A stretch of 64,000 nucleotides of DNA from Cryomorpha sp963741985 (lineage in GTDB: Bacteria; Bacteroidota; Bacteroidia; Flavobacteriales_D; Cryomorphaceae). Below the pieces are notes generated by a model that did not search any database, was not told where the DNA came from, and saw nothing but the letters and a program-made list of their open reading frames with translations. The stretch spans positions 1,364,001 to 1,428,000 of the forward strand of contig CAVUKD010000002.1 in NCBI GenBank assembly GCA_963741985.1. Reading direction: 5' to 3'. A program made the translations under genes and the position numbers. Positions 53,353 to 62,223 of this stretch are shown in pieces (within the stretch, counting starts at the first letter, position 1; the number at the start of each line of letters is the position of its first letter).

Positions 53353-55716
53353 ATGTCCTACGTACTAAAACGCGATGGCCGCAAGGAAGCGGTAAAATTT
53401 GATAAAGTAACTGCACGAATTAAGAAACTCTGTTACGGACTGAGTCCGGCAGTGGATCCAATTGAGGTAGCCAAAAAAGTCATAAATGGAATCTATGAAG
53501 GAGTTACTACTTCCGAATTGGATAATCTCGCAGCCGAAGTAGCTGCTACACAGACCGTAAGACATCCCGATTATGCGCTCCTTGCAAGTCGAATTGCCGT
53601 AAGTAACTTGCACAAAAACACCGAAAAATCTTTTTCGGACACGATGAAAATCCTTTACGATTACATCGATCCGAAAACCGGAAAACGCGCCGCTCTATTG
53701 GCCGATGACGTATTTGATATTATTACCGAAAATGCGGAATTGCTAGATTCAACCATCATTTACGACCGTGATTTCAGCTACGATTTTTTTGGTTTTAAAA
53801 CCCTTGAAAGATCTTACTTGCTTAAAATAAATGGTGAAGTTGCAGAGCGTCCCCAGCATATGCTTATGCGGGTATCGATCGGAATTCACAAAACGGATAT
53901 TGCAGCTGCAATTGAGACCTACAACAAGATGAGTGAAGGCTGGTTTACCCATGCCACACCTACCTTGTTCAATTCCGGAACGCCGAAGCCTCAAATGTCA
54001 TCGTGCTTTTTGTTGACTATGAAAGAGGATAGCATTTCAGGGATTTATGACACCTTGAAACAAACGGCTCAGATTTCTCAAAGTGCCGGTGGTATTGGTC
54101 TTTCTATCCACGACATTCGCGCCAAAGGATCATACATTCGAGGAACAAACGGGACTTCAAATGGAATTGTACCGATGCTTCGGGTCTTCAATGACACGGC
54201 TCGCTACGTCGATCAAGGCGGGGGAAAACGCAAAGGTTCATTTGCCATTTATATAGAGCCTTGGCACGCCGACGTATTCGATTTTCTCGAATTGCGCAAG
54301 AATCATGGTAAAGAAGAAATGCGCGCCCGCGATCTTTTTTATGCCCTCTGGATTCCGGATTTGTTTATGAAGCGCGTGGAGGAAAATGGAGAGTGGACGC
54401 TTATGTGCCCTGCTGAATGTCCCGGACTTTCGGATACCTACGGCGAAGAGTTTGAAAAACTCTATACCAAATACGAAAAAGAAGGAAAAGGGCGTAAAAC
54501 AATTAAAGCTCAGGAACTTTGGTTTAAAGTGTTAGAGTCTCAGATCGAAACCGGAACTCCCTACATGCTTTACAAAGATGCCGCGAATTCAAAGTCGAAT
54601 CAGAAAAATCTGGGTACGATCAAGTCTTCCAATCTTTGTACAGAAATTATGGAATACACCGCTCCCGATGAAGTTGCCGTGTGTAATCTGGCTTCTATCG
54701 CCCTTCCGAAATTCGTTCGCGATGGAAAATTTGATCACGAAAAACTTTTTGAAATCGCCTATCAGGTCACCAAAAACCTGAACCGCGTAATTGACGAGAA
54801 TTTTTATCCAACCGCCGAAGCGCGCAATAGCAATATGCGCCACCGACCGATTGGAATGGGAGTTCAGGGACTTGCCGATGCTTTTGTATTGTTGCGTCTT
54901 CCGTTCGAAAGCGAGGAAGCGCGCCGCTTGAACCGTGAGATTTTTGAAACTATCTATTATGCCGGACTTACAGCGAGTAAAGATTTGGCGAAAGTCGATG
55001 GCCCATATGAGTCTTTCAAGGGTTCGCCGATCAGTCAGGGAATTTTCCAATTTGATATGTGGAATGTAAAACCATCCGATCGTTGGGAGTGGAATGTGTT
55101 GCGCGAGGAAGTGATGGAGCATGGCGTTCGCAATTCGCTTTTATTGGCTCCGATGCCGACTGCGAGCACTGCACAGATTCTTGGAAACAACGAGTGTTTT
55201 GAGCCTTATACAGCAAATATTTATACCCGGCGCGTGCTATCCGGAGAGTTCGTAATCGTGAATAAACACTTGCTTCGCGATTTGGTAAAACTCGGAATCT
55301 GGAATGACACCTTACGGCAAAAATTGATGGCGTCAAACGGTTCTGTTCAGAATATTCCGGAGATTCCTGAAAACTTGAAAGAGCTTTACAAAACCGCCTG
55401 GGAGATCAGTCAGAAAACAATAATTGATATGTCTGCCGATCGGGGTGCTTTTATTTGCCAATCACAATCTCTCAATATTTTTCTGGAAAGTGCCAATTTT
55501 GCGAAGCTCACCTCCATGCATTTCTACGGTTGGAAAAAAGGATTGAAAACGGGAATGTATTATCTGCGTACTAAAGCAGCGGTGGAAGCGATAAAATTCA
55601 CCATCGACAAGGCGAATCTTCAATCTCCTGCTGAAATTGAAAAAGTGGAAATGGAAGCCGCAGCGCAAGCTTGTTCGATTGAAAATGGACCTGATTGCGA
55701 GATGTGTGGGTCTTAA
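53353..55716 (+). CDS. nrdA: Ribonucleotide reductase class I alpha subunit
   Basis: 787 residues. An ATP-cone (about 1-90, YVLKRDGRKEAVKFDK) provides activity control. The catalytic barrel has STPTLFNSGTPKPQ-like MSSCFLLTMKEDS near 215 with an active-site Cys, SAGGIGLSIHDIRAKGSYI near 240, the NLCTEI motif (SSNLCTEIMEY) near 425 with the catalytic Cys and Glu, and PMPTASTAQILGNNE near 600. The C-terminal CEMCGS supplies the redox-active CxxC. It forms dNDPs for DNA synthesis. It pairs with nrdB and is followed by a hairpin terminator. Confidence 0.96.
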   Translation: MSYVLKRDGRKEAVKFDKVTARIKKLCYGLSPAVDPIEVAKKVINGIYEGVTTSELDNLAAEVAATQTVRHPDYALLASRIAVSNLHKNTEKSFSDTMKILYDYIDPKTGKRAALLADDVFDIITENAELLDSTIIYDRDFSYDFFGFKTLERSYLLKINGEVAERPQHMLMRVSIGIHKTDIAAAIETYNKMSEGWFTHATPTLFNSGTPKPQMSSCFLLTMKEDSISGIYDTLKQTAQISQSAGGIGLSIHDIRAKGSYIRGTNGTSNGIVPMLRVFNDTARYVDQGGGKRKGSFAIYIEPWHADVFDFLELRKNHGKEEMRARDLFYALWIPDLFMKRVEENGEWTLMCPAECPGLSDTYGEEFEKLYTKYEKEGKGRKTIKAQELWFKVLESQIETGTPYMLYKDAANSKSNQKNLGTIKSSNLCTEIMEYTAPDEVAVCNLASIALPKFVRDGKFDHEKLFEIAYQVTKNLNRVIDENFYPTAEARNSNMRHRPIGMGVQGLADAFVLLRLPFESEEARRLNREIFETIYYAGLTASKDLAKVDGPYESFKGSPISQGIFQFDMWNVKPSDRWEWNVLREEVMEHGVRNSLLLAPMPTASTAQILGNNECFEPYTANIYTRRVLSGEFVIVNKHLLRDLVKLGIWNDTLRQKLMASNGSVQNIPEIPENLKELYKTAWEISQKTIIDMSADRGAFICQSQSLNIFLESANFAKLTSMHFYGWKKGLKTGMYYLRTKAAVEAIKFTIDKANLQSPAEIEKVEMEAAAQACSIENGPDCEMCGS

Positions 55717-55767
55717 TTTCCATTAAAATGTCCTGACGTTTAATCGTAAACTTCAATATTATTAGGA

Positions 55768-55797
55768 AAGGTTCTTCAAATTTTGAAGAGCCTTTCT
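55768..55797 (+). terminator. Probable rho-independent terminator after nrdA
   Basis: AAAGGTTCTTCAAA and TTTGAAGAGCCTTT form a ~12 bp stem with a small loop, followed by a T-rich tract. It lies ~50 bp after the nrdA stop. Confidence 0.7.
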
Positions 55798-55887
55798 GAT
55801 TTTAAGATATCCTAATCAATTTTTAAGAGACTATTTTTTAATCCTTTAAAAACTCTCCCATTAGTGGATTCAGTAGCTTCAAAATAA

Positions 55888-55895
55888 TAACTTTG
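55888..55895 (+). promoter_or_regulatory. -7 promoter box of aspS
   Basis: TAACTTTG, followed by CGG as is frequent at Bacteroidota starts, 21 bp before the ATG. A TTTG at -33 is absent. Confidence 0.5.
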
Positions 55896-55916
55896 CGGCT
55901 CTAAAAATCACGATAC

Positions 55917-57674
55917 ATGCACAGATCACATACTTGTGGAGAATTAAGAATTGGAGATGCAAATTCAAACGTAACGCTGTCCGGATGGGTACAGCGCACG
56001 CGCGATCTCGGTGGGATGACGTTCCTTGACTTGCGCGACCGGTACGGTATTACGCAGGTGGTTTTTAATGAAGAAGTAAATAAGGAGCTTTGCGAAAAAG
56101 CGCGAAAACTCGGACGTGAATATGTGGTGAAGATTACTGGAATGGTAAGCGAACGCAGCAATAAGAACCCCAAGATGCGTACCGGCGATATCGAGATTAT
56201 CGCCGACGAGCTCGAAATCTTGAATATCAGCAAAACACCTCCTTTTACAATAGAAGATGAAACCGACGGAGGAGAAGAATTGCGTATGGAATACCGCTAT
56301 CTTGACTTACGTCGAAATACGATTCAGCAGAAATTGATTCTCCGCCATCGGCTGGCCCTCGCCACCCGAGCGTATCTAGATGGCGCTGGATTTCTCGAAA
56401 TAGAAACACCTTATCTTATAAAATCTACTCCCGAAGGAGCACGTGATTTTGTCGTGCCAAGCCGTATGAATCCCGGAGAGTTTTATGCACTTCCGCAGTC
56501 GCCGCAGACCTTTAAGCAATTGTTGATGGTGGCGGGATTTGATCGTTATTTTCAGATTGTTCGCTGCTTTCGCGATGAAGATTTACGCGCCGATCGTCAG
56601 CCGGAGTTTACTCAGATCGATTGCGAGATGGCTTTTGTGGAGCAAGAAGATATTCTGAACACTTTCGAAGGTCTTACAAAACATCTTTTTAAGCAAATTC
56701 TGAAAGTAGAATTGAAGGATTTCCCGCGCATGGATTATGCCACGGCTATGGCCAAATACGGAAGCGACAAACCGGATATCCGATTTGGAATGGAGATAAA
56801 TGATATTTCCAATCAGGCTAAAGGAAAAGATTTTCAGGTTTTTGATAATTCAGAAGTTGTGCTGGCAATCGTTGCAAAAGGTTGTGTTGAATACAGCCGG
56901 AAGCAAATCGATGCGATTACAGATTGGGTGAAGCGTCCCCAGATAGGAGCCAAAGGACTTGTGTATGTAAAATATCAAGGTGAAGGAATTTTGAAATCCT
57001 CAGTCGATAAGTTCTTTGAGTCGGAAGCACTGGAAGTTTGGGCGAAATCCTGCGGTGCCAAGCCAGGCGACCTTTTACTCGTACTGAGCGGCGATCTTGA
57101 AAAGACACAAAAACAGATGGGAGAACTTCGACTTTATATGGCCCATGAACTCGGCTTGCGCAAACCGAATGTATATGCTCCGCTATGGGTAGTCGATTTT
57201 CCACTAATGGAATGGGACGAAGAGGCAGGACGCCATTTTGCAATGCACCACCCATTTACCTCTCCGAAACCTGAAGATATTCATAAACTCGAATCAGCGA
57301 CGAGCGAAGTACGTGCGAATGCTTACGACTTGGTAATTAATGGTGTGGAAATAGGCGGAGGTTCAATTCGGATCCATGATAGAGACCTTCAATCGCGTAT
57401 TTTTGATCTGCTGGCTTTTACGCGAGAAGAAGCTCAGGAGCAATTTGGGTTCCTGATGAACGCCTTTGAGTATGGCGCTCCTCCTCACGGGGGTATTGCC
57501 TTTGGTTTCGATCGTCTTGCAACTCTCTTCGGCGGTTCTGAATCTATCCGCGATTATATCGCTTTCCCAAAAAATAATTCCGGAAGAGATGTAATGATCG
57601 ATGCTCCGGCGCATATTGATCAGAAGCAATTGGATGAGCTGGGTTTGCAGTTGAAACCTACTGAAAAGCTTTAG
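55917..57674 (+). CDS. aspS: Aspartyl-tRNA synthetase
   Basis: 585 residues, the bacterial AspRS length with the GAD insertion. N-terminal OB anticodon-binding domain (about 1-110) with VTLSGWVQRTRDLGGMTFLDLRDRYG. Motif 1 lies near 150-165, LALATRAYLDGAGFLEIETP. Motif 2 near 215 reads FRDEDLRADRQPEFTQIDCEM. The GAD domain covers about 285-420 and motif 3 near 525, GAPPHGGIAFGFDRLATLFGG. It attaches aspartate to tRNA-Asp. Whether it is discriminating cannot be seen, and no gatCAB gene lies in the window. Confidence 0.96.
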   Translation: MHRSHTCGELRIGDANSNVTLSGWVQRTRDLGGMTFLDLRDRYGITQVVFNEEVNKELCEKARKLGREYVVKITGMVSERSNKNPKMRTGDIEIIADELEILNISKTPPFTIEDETDGGEELRMEYRYLDLRRNTIQQKLILRHRLALATRAYLDGAGFLEIETPYLIKSTPEGARDFVVPSRMNPGEFYALPQSPQTFKQLLMVAGFDRYFQIVRCFRDEDLRADRQPEFTQIDCEMAFVEQEDILNTFEGLTKHLFKQILKVELKDFPRMDYATAMAKYGSDKPDIRFGMEINDISNQAKGKDFQVFDNSEVVLAIVAKGCVEYSRKQIDAITDWVKRPQIGAKGLVYVKYQGEGILKSSVDKFFESEALEVWAKSCGAKPGDLLLVLSGDLEKTQKQMGELRLYMAHELGLRKPNVYAPLWVVDFPLMEWDEEAGRHFAMHHPFTSPKPEDIHKLESATSEVRANAYDLVINGVEIGGGSIRIHDRDLQSRIFDLLAFTREEAQEQFGFLMNAFEYGAPPHGGIAFGFDRLATLFGGSESIRDYIAFPKNNSGRDVMIDAPAHIDQKQLDELGLQLKPTEKL

Positions 57675-57831
57675 TTAAAAGACGATTCCAAATGTTTCCG
57701 TTTGAATTTGAGATGAGACCGTATACCGCCGTGGCTTTAGGAATATCTTGTTGAATATTAAACGGAGCGTCTTTATTGTCGGTAGTATTTACGGTTACTG
57801 TTCTATTGGGCTTAATCCTCATACGCTCCAT
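57658..57831 (-). pseudogene. Remnant of an unidentified coding sequence
   Basis: On the minus strand a frame is open from about 57975 down to a TAG at 57658-57660, inside the aspS 3' end. The only ATG is at 57831, giving 57 residues, but the codons upstream of it (including SNIIGANYRLKYIDFLGWNT) also read as protein. The composition is that of an extracellular, strand-rich segment (RTVTVNTTDNKDAPFNIQQD). This looks like the C-terminal end of a decayed gene. The family is not recognised. Confidence 0.35.
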
Positions 57832-58088
57832 ACTATTGGTAGAAATGGTGATTGGTTGATTCGGAGTGCAGTGCGCTATTGTTAAAGCGGTCGCTACTGA
57901 AGTATTCCAACCGAGGAAGTCAATATACTTGAGGCGATAATTCGCACCGATAATATTGCTTTTTAAAGAAATGCGTCAAATACATTTTTGTTAATTCAAA
58001 AATCTTCATTAGTTTCCCGCCGAGATACGAGAGAAATCCACCATGAAAGAGTAGTTTTTTCTTCATTTATTCACTCAAAATCATCGAT

Positions 58089-61000
58089 TTGTACAGAAAA
58101 TTAATTTTTTTCCCCTTGGTATTCCTATGCCTTGGAAGTATGGCTCAAGACCCTAACCTACAAAAAGCCTGGAATTTATTTGAAAACGATAGCCTTGAAA
58201 AGGCGCGGGCCTCATTCAAAGAATTAATAGAATCGCCTGATAAGGCTCAGGCGTATCTGGGGCTTTCATTGGTTGACGCGGCGCTGGATGAAAACTCAGA
58301 CGAAAGCTTTGATGCGCATTATAATTTTTACAAAACCTCGAAAAACCCACAACCATATATTACAGCGTTATGGTCGCTCGATGTTTCTGAACGAAGTGAC
58401 AAAGAAATCAAGTACCTAGAGGAAGTTGCCGCAAAAGAAAAAGGCTATCTTAAAGTGAACGCGTATCAATCACTGGGTTATCATTACCGGAGCATAGGCG
58501 ATTTTTCTAAATCAAGTGAATACTTTTCTAAAACAGGAGCAATTGAAAACTGGCTCGTGGTGGGCGAATTTGAGAATATTAGCGAAAGCGGTTTTGATGC
58601 TGATTTCGGAGTTTTGGAACATCCTGAAGTGGAACATGTATTCAAAAATAAGCGCGGCGCAGATGTAAAATGGTTCAAACTCAAGGACTCCCGATACGAT
58701 AATTGGACTGATTTTGATTATAGTTTTTATATATCAAACTCGGTAATCTATGCTCAAACATTTGTGAATAGTCCCACAGATCAAGAAGTTGTATTTCGTG
58801 TTGGAACTTCTGGATCGCTAAAATTCTGGGCAAATGATAATCTACTTTTTCAGGAACCTGAAGAGCGGAATAATGGTCTCGATACCTACGTTTTTACCGG
58901 AAGGTTAAAAAAGGGATACAATCGTGTATTGCTCCAAGTTGGGTCAAGTGATCTTAATAGTTCAAACTTTCTAGTCCGAATTACCGATAAGGAAGGAGAA
59001 AATCTTACAGGTCTGAGCACAAAAAATGAACCACAGCCATACTCTAAAGATGATGTCAAATCTGAATTCATTCCCAATCCGGCAGAAGCATTTTTTCAGC
59101 AAAAGATAGAAACTTCGCCTGATAAAATGGAGAATTATCTTATCCTTTCGCAGATGCTATTGCGAAATGATAAAACCTACGAAGCAAAGAAGATTTTGCT
59201 CACCGCACGTAAGAAATTTCCGAAGAGTAGTTACCTTCTTTTTCAAATGCTGGATCTCTATCAGCGGGATGACAATCGTACCGTTTTGAGCACCTATCTC
59301 GATGAGCTTAAAACTAAATTTCCCGACAGGGCACTCGCGCAGGAGATTATGTACAGCGAGGCCAAGCGAATAGATGATTTAGATCGCTGTGATGAGCTGC
59401 TCCATATGATATCCGATCGTGAGGGAAATTCTATAAACGTGTATTCCAAAAGAATAGAACTCGCCGCTGCCCGGGACAATACGGAGAGCATGATGAATAT
59501 CCTCGATGCTGCTTATGCGCATAATCCCGAGGTCTACACTTTTGTATATCTCAAAAGTTTGGTCGAAAAAGAGGTTAAGAAAAACCCTTCTGCAGGAATA
59601 AAAATCCTTGATAAATATACCCGCAAGCATTTTAGTTCCGCGGCAGAGCAGCAATTGGCAAAAGCTTATTTTCAGGTAGGTAATGCTACCAGAGGAATTA
59701 AAATATATCAGGAATTGGTTGAGAACAATTCCATAGCGGTGGGCTATTACAAAACCCTTTCCGATATTTATTTCAATCTGCAGAACTATTCGATGGCAGA
59801 AACTTATCTGGACAGATGTTTGGAAATAGCTCCTTACGTGGGTCAATATTATCAAGGTCTTGGAAAAATCTATTCTGCACAGAAGAAAAATTCCATGGCG
59901 ATTGATGCCTACAAAACCGCCTTGATTTACGACCCGTACGACTACGACACCAATGAAGCTTTGCGCACCGCTGAAGACAAACCCGAAATATTTTCAATAT
60001 TCAAATCTTCTGATGCGTATACGGCTTTCGCGGAAGCGGCACCGGCCGATTCATTTCCGGAAGATAACAGCCTGCTTGTGTTAAACGAATCTCAAAATGT
60101 AATGTATGAGAATGGAGGAACCGAGTTAAGGCGTGAAATTCTCGTGAAAATTTTCAACACTTCCGGAGTTGATGACTGGAAGCAATACACCATTTCTACC
60201 TACAATAATCAAAAAGGAAGAGTGGAAATAGCGGAGGTGATCAAAGCGAATGGCTCGAAACTCGATGCACAGCAGAATGGAGCCGAGCTGGTGTTTGAAA
60301 ATCTGGAGCCCGGCGATGGCGTCCATATTGTCTACAAACTTCAGAATTATTATTCCGGAAAACTGTCGAAGCAATTTTGGGATAAATTTTATCTGGCCTA
60401 TTTCTTTCCGATTGCCACTTCCCGATACAGCTTGTTTGTACCGGAGGGGAAGGTGTTCCAATACGATGTCGAAAATCTGGATTTGGAACCTACTATCGAA
60501 GAGGTTGACGGCGGAAAAATTTATGTTTGGGAACGACAGAATACCCCGAGCCTACAGGAAGAATCCTATATGCCCCAAATGGTAGATTTTAGCCCCGTGC
60601 TGCACATTTCCACGATTCCTGATTGGAGCTATGTCGCTGATTGGTATTCCGATTTAGCTTACGCAAAAACAAAAGTGAATTATGAAGTGACTGAAACGGT
60701 GAATGACCTTTTTGCCGACAGCACCGATCTTACGGATTTGGCGAAAGCCGAAATAATATACGACTACATTGTCAATAATATCCGTTACAGCTCCGTGTCA
60801 TTTATCCAGAGCGGCCTAGTGCCCCAGAAAGCATCCGACGTGATAAATACCAAGCAGGGCGATTGCAAAGATGTTTCCACACTTTTTGTGGCGATGTGCA
60901 AGGCGCAGGGAATTGATGCAAATCTGGTTTTAGTCAATTCACGAGATAATGGAATAAAAGATATGACACTGCCTAGCATCGATTTCAATCATTGTATAGC

Positions 61001-61805
61001 GCATACGGTGCTCGACGGAAAGAAGTATTATCTGGAATTGACAGACGATAATTTACCGTTTTCATCGTCTTATGCATCCGTGAATCATGCATTTGTGCTG
61101 GATATACCTGCGGCAAGAAACCAGCCTTCCGAAGCCACCGTACTCGATAATTCCGCCAACCGGGTTAAGAATGAGGTGTTCCGTCAGTCAGAAGTGCGTT
61201 TCGACGGCGATGATATGTTGGTAACCCGAGTCAATCAAAAAACCGGTGTGAACGCTTCGAGGATGCGCAACTGGATGGAAAATATGGGCGAAGAAACCCG
61301 AATCAAAGAAATGCAGGATGCGGTGTCCGGAGATTTTGCGGAAGCAAAAGTTTCTAGAATTGCTTTTTCAAAAGGATTGAATACCGTAAATAGCGATGTG
61401 GAATATGAATATGATTTTCGCGTTCCCGCTGTATTTACAGAAATAAGTGGACTTTCTATTTTTAAAGTACCCCTTACGGATTTTGTTGGCAATTTGTCTT
61501 TTATGTCAAATGAAGACCGAAAAACGAATCTGGAATTATGGGATGTTTTCAATGCAGAATCTTACAATGAAACGGTTTCCATTGAGTTGCCAGCTGGCAA
61601 AACGACAGATATTCCTGCATCGAAAGTCTATAATTCAGATTATCTGAACTATGCGCTGAAGATAAGCCGAAAGGGCAATAAAATTATTGTAGAACGTAGC
61701 ATGGCAGTTTTGAAAGATCAGGTTCCGACAGAAGATTTTGAGGCGTTCAAAGTTCAATGCCGAAATATTATTAAAGCCGATGACTTGCAGCTTGGGATGA
61801 AATAA
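58089..61805 (+). CDS. DUF3857 and transglutaminase-domain exported protein with TPR region
   Basis: 1238 residues from a TTG start at 58089. No ATG precedes the signal peptide (KLIFFPLVFLCLGSMAQD), and the first ATG lies at its end, so a non-ATG start is required. Residues about 25-130 and 330-630 are TPR-like helical repeats. A DUF3857 domain (about 655-860) has REILVKIFNTSGVDDWKQY and FPIATSRYSLFVP. A transglutaminase-like domain (about 890-1000) shows Cys in TKQGDCKDVSTLF, His in IDFNHCIAHTVL and Asp in LELTDDN. Such proteins are periplasmic and may process or crosslink peptides or amides; the substrate is unknown. A tail domain follows to the C-terminus. No T9SS CTD. Confidence 0.85.
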   Translation: MYRKLIFFPLVFLCLGSMAQDPNLQKAWNLFENDSLEKARASFKELIESPDKAQAYLGLSLVDAALDENSDESFDAHYNFYKTSKNPQPYITALWSLDVSERSDKEIKYLEEVAAKEKGYLKVNAYQSLGYHYRSIGDFSKSSEYFSKTGAIENWLVVGEFENISESGFDADFGVLEHPEVEHVFKNKRGADVKWFKLKDSRYDNWTDFDYSFYISNSVIYAQTFVNSPTDQEVVFRVGTSGSLKFWANDNLLFQEPEERNNGLDTYVFTGRLKKGYNRVLLQVGSSDLNSSNFLVRITDKEGENLTGLSTKNEPQPYSKDDVKSEFIPNPAEAFFQQKIETSPDKMENYLILSQMLLRNDKTYEAKKILLTARKKFPKSSYLLFQMLDLYQRDDNRTVLSTYLDELKTKFPDRALAQEIMYSEAKRIDDLDRCDELLHMISDREGNSINVYSKRIELAAARDNTESMMNILDAAYAHNPEVYTFVYLKSLVEKEVKKNPSAGIKILDKYTRKHFSSAAEQQLAKAYFQVGNATRGIKIYQELVENNSIAVGYYKTLSDIYFNLQNYSMAETYLDRCLEIAPYVGQYYQGLGKIYSAQKKNSMAIDAYKTALIYDPYDYDTNEALRTAEDKPEIFSIFKSSDAYTAFAEAAPADSFPEDNSLLVLNESQNVMYENGGTELRREILVKIFNTSGVDDWKQYTISTYNNQKGRVEIAEVIKANGSKLDAQQNGAELVFENLEPGDGVHIVYKLQNYYSGKLSKQFWDKFYLAYFFPIATSRYSLFVPEGKVFQYDVENLDLEPTIEEVDGGKIYVWERQNTPSLQEESYMPQMVDFSPVLHISTIPDWSYVADWYSDLAYAKTKVNYEVTETVNDLFADSTDLTDLAKAEIIYDYIVNNIRYSSVSFIQSGLVPQKASDVINTKQGDCKDVSTLFVAMCKAQGIDANLVLVNSRDNGIKDMTLPSIDFNHCIAHTVLDGKKYYLELTDDNLPFSSSYASVNHAFVLDIPAARNQPSEATVLDNSANRVKNEVFRQSEVRFDGDDMLVTRVNQKTGVNASRMRNWMENMGEETRIKEMQDAVSGDFAEAKVSRIAFSKGLNTVNSDVEYEYDFRVPAVFTEISGLSIFKVPLTDFVGNLSFMSNEDRKTNLELWDVFNAESYNETVSIELPAGKTTDIPASKVYNSDYLNYALKISRKGNKIIVERSMAVLKDQVPTEDFEAFKVQCRNIIKADDLQLGMK

Positions 61806-62223
61806 TCTTATGAGCTACAATTTACGTTTCATATTCCAATCAGCTACAGCTATGCATTAGAATCTCATTTCGAGTGGATTCAAATCGACGACGTGGAGCA
61901 TTCTATAATTCCAGATTTGAGTCGCAGCGAAATTGTATCGAAAAAGTCGTGGCATAAAATGATAGATTCAGCAACTTCCATTTCCTTCCGTCATTAGACC
62001 ACTTCATTTAGTTCGATACACTTTTAAAACTGAGTATCTTTATTTCGGTTCACTCAAAAGGGCACTACGTTTTAAAACCACTCGAAATGCCGTGCTTACG
62101 ATACGTTGTTTGAATAGTTATGAGCGGTTATTTGATTTTCGAGTTCTTAATGGAAACTTTTTATTTTTTTTAAAAAGTCAAATTACCACCACGGCTTTTC
62201 GCGAATGGTGAAATGATATAAGG
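61806..62223. other. Convergent intergenic region
   Basis: No gene is visible between two convergent genes. The sequence holds a GCAGCGAAATTG...GTGGCATAAAATG word related to one at 51860-51910 and an AT-rich stretch near 62160. No T-tailed hairpin was found. Confidence 0.4.
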
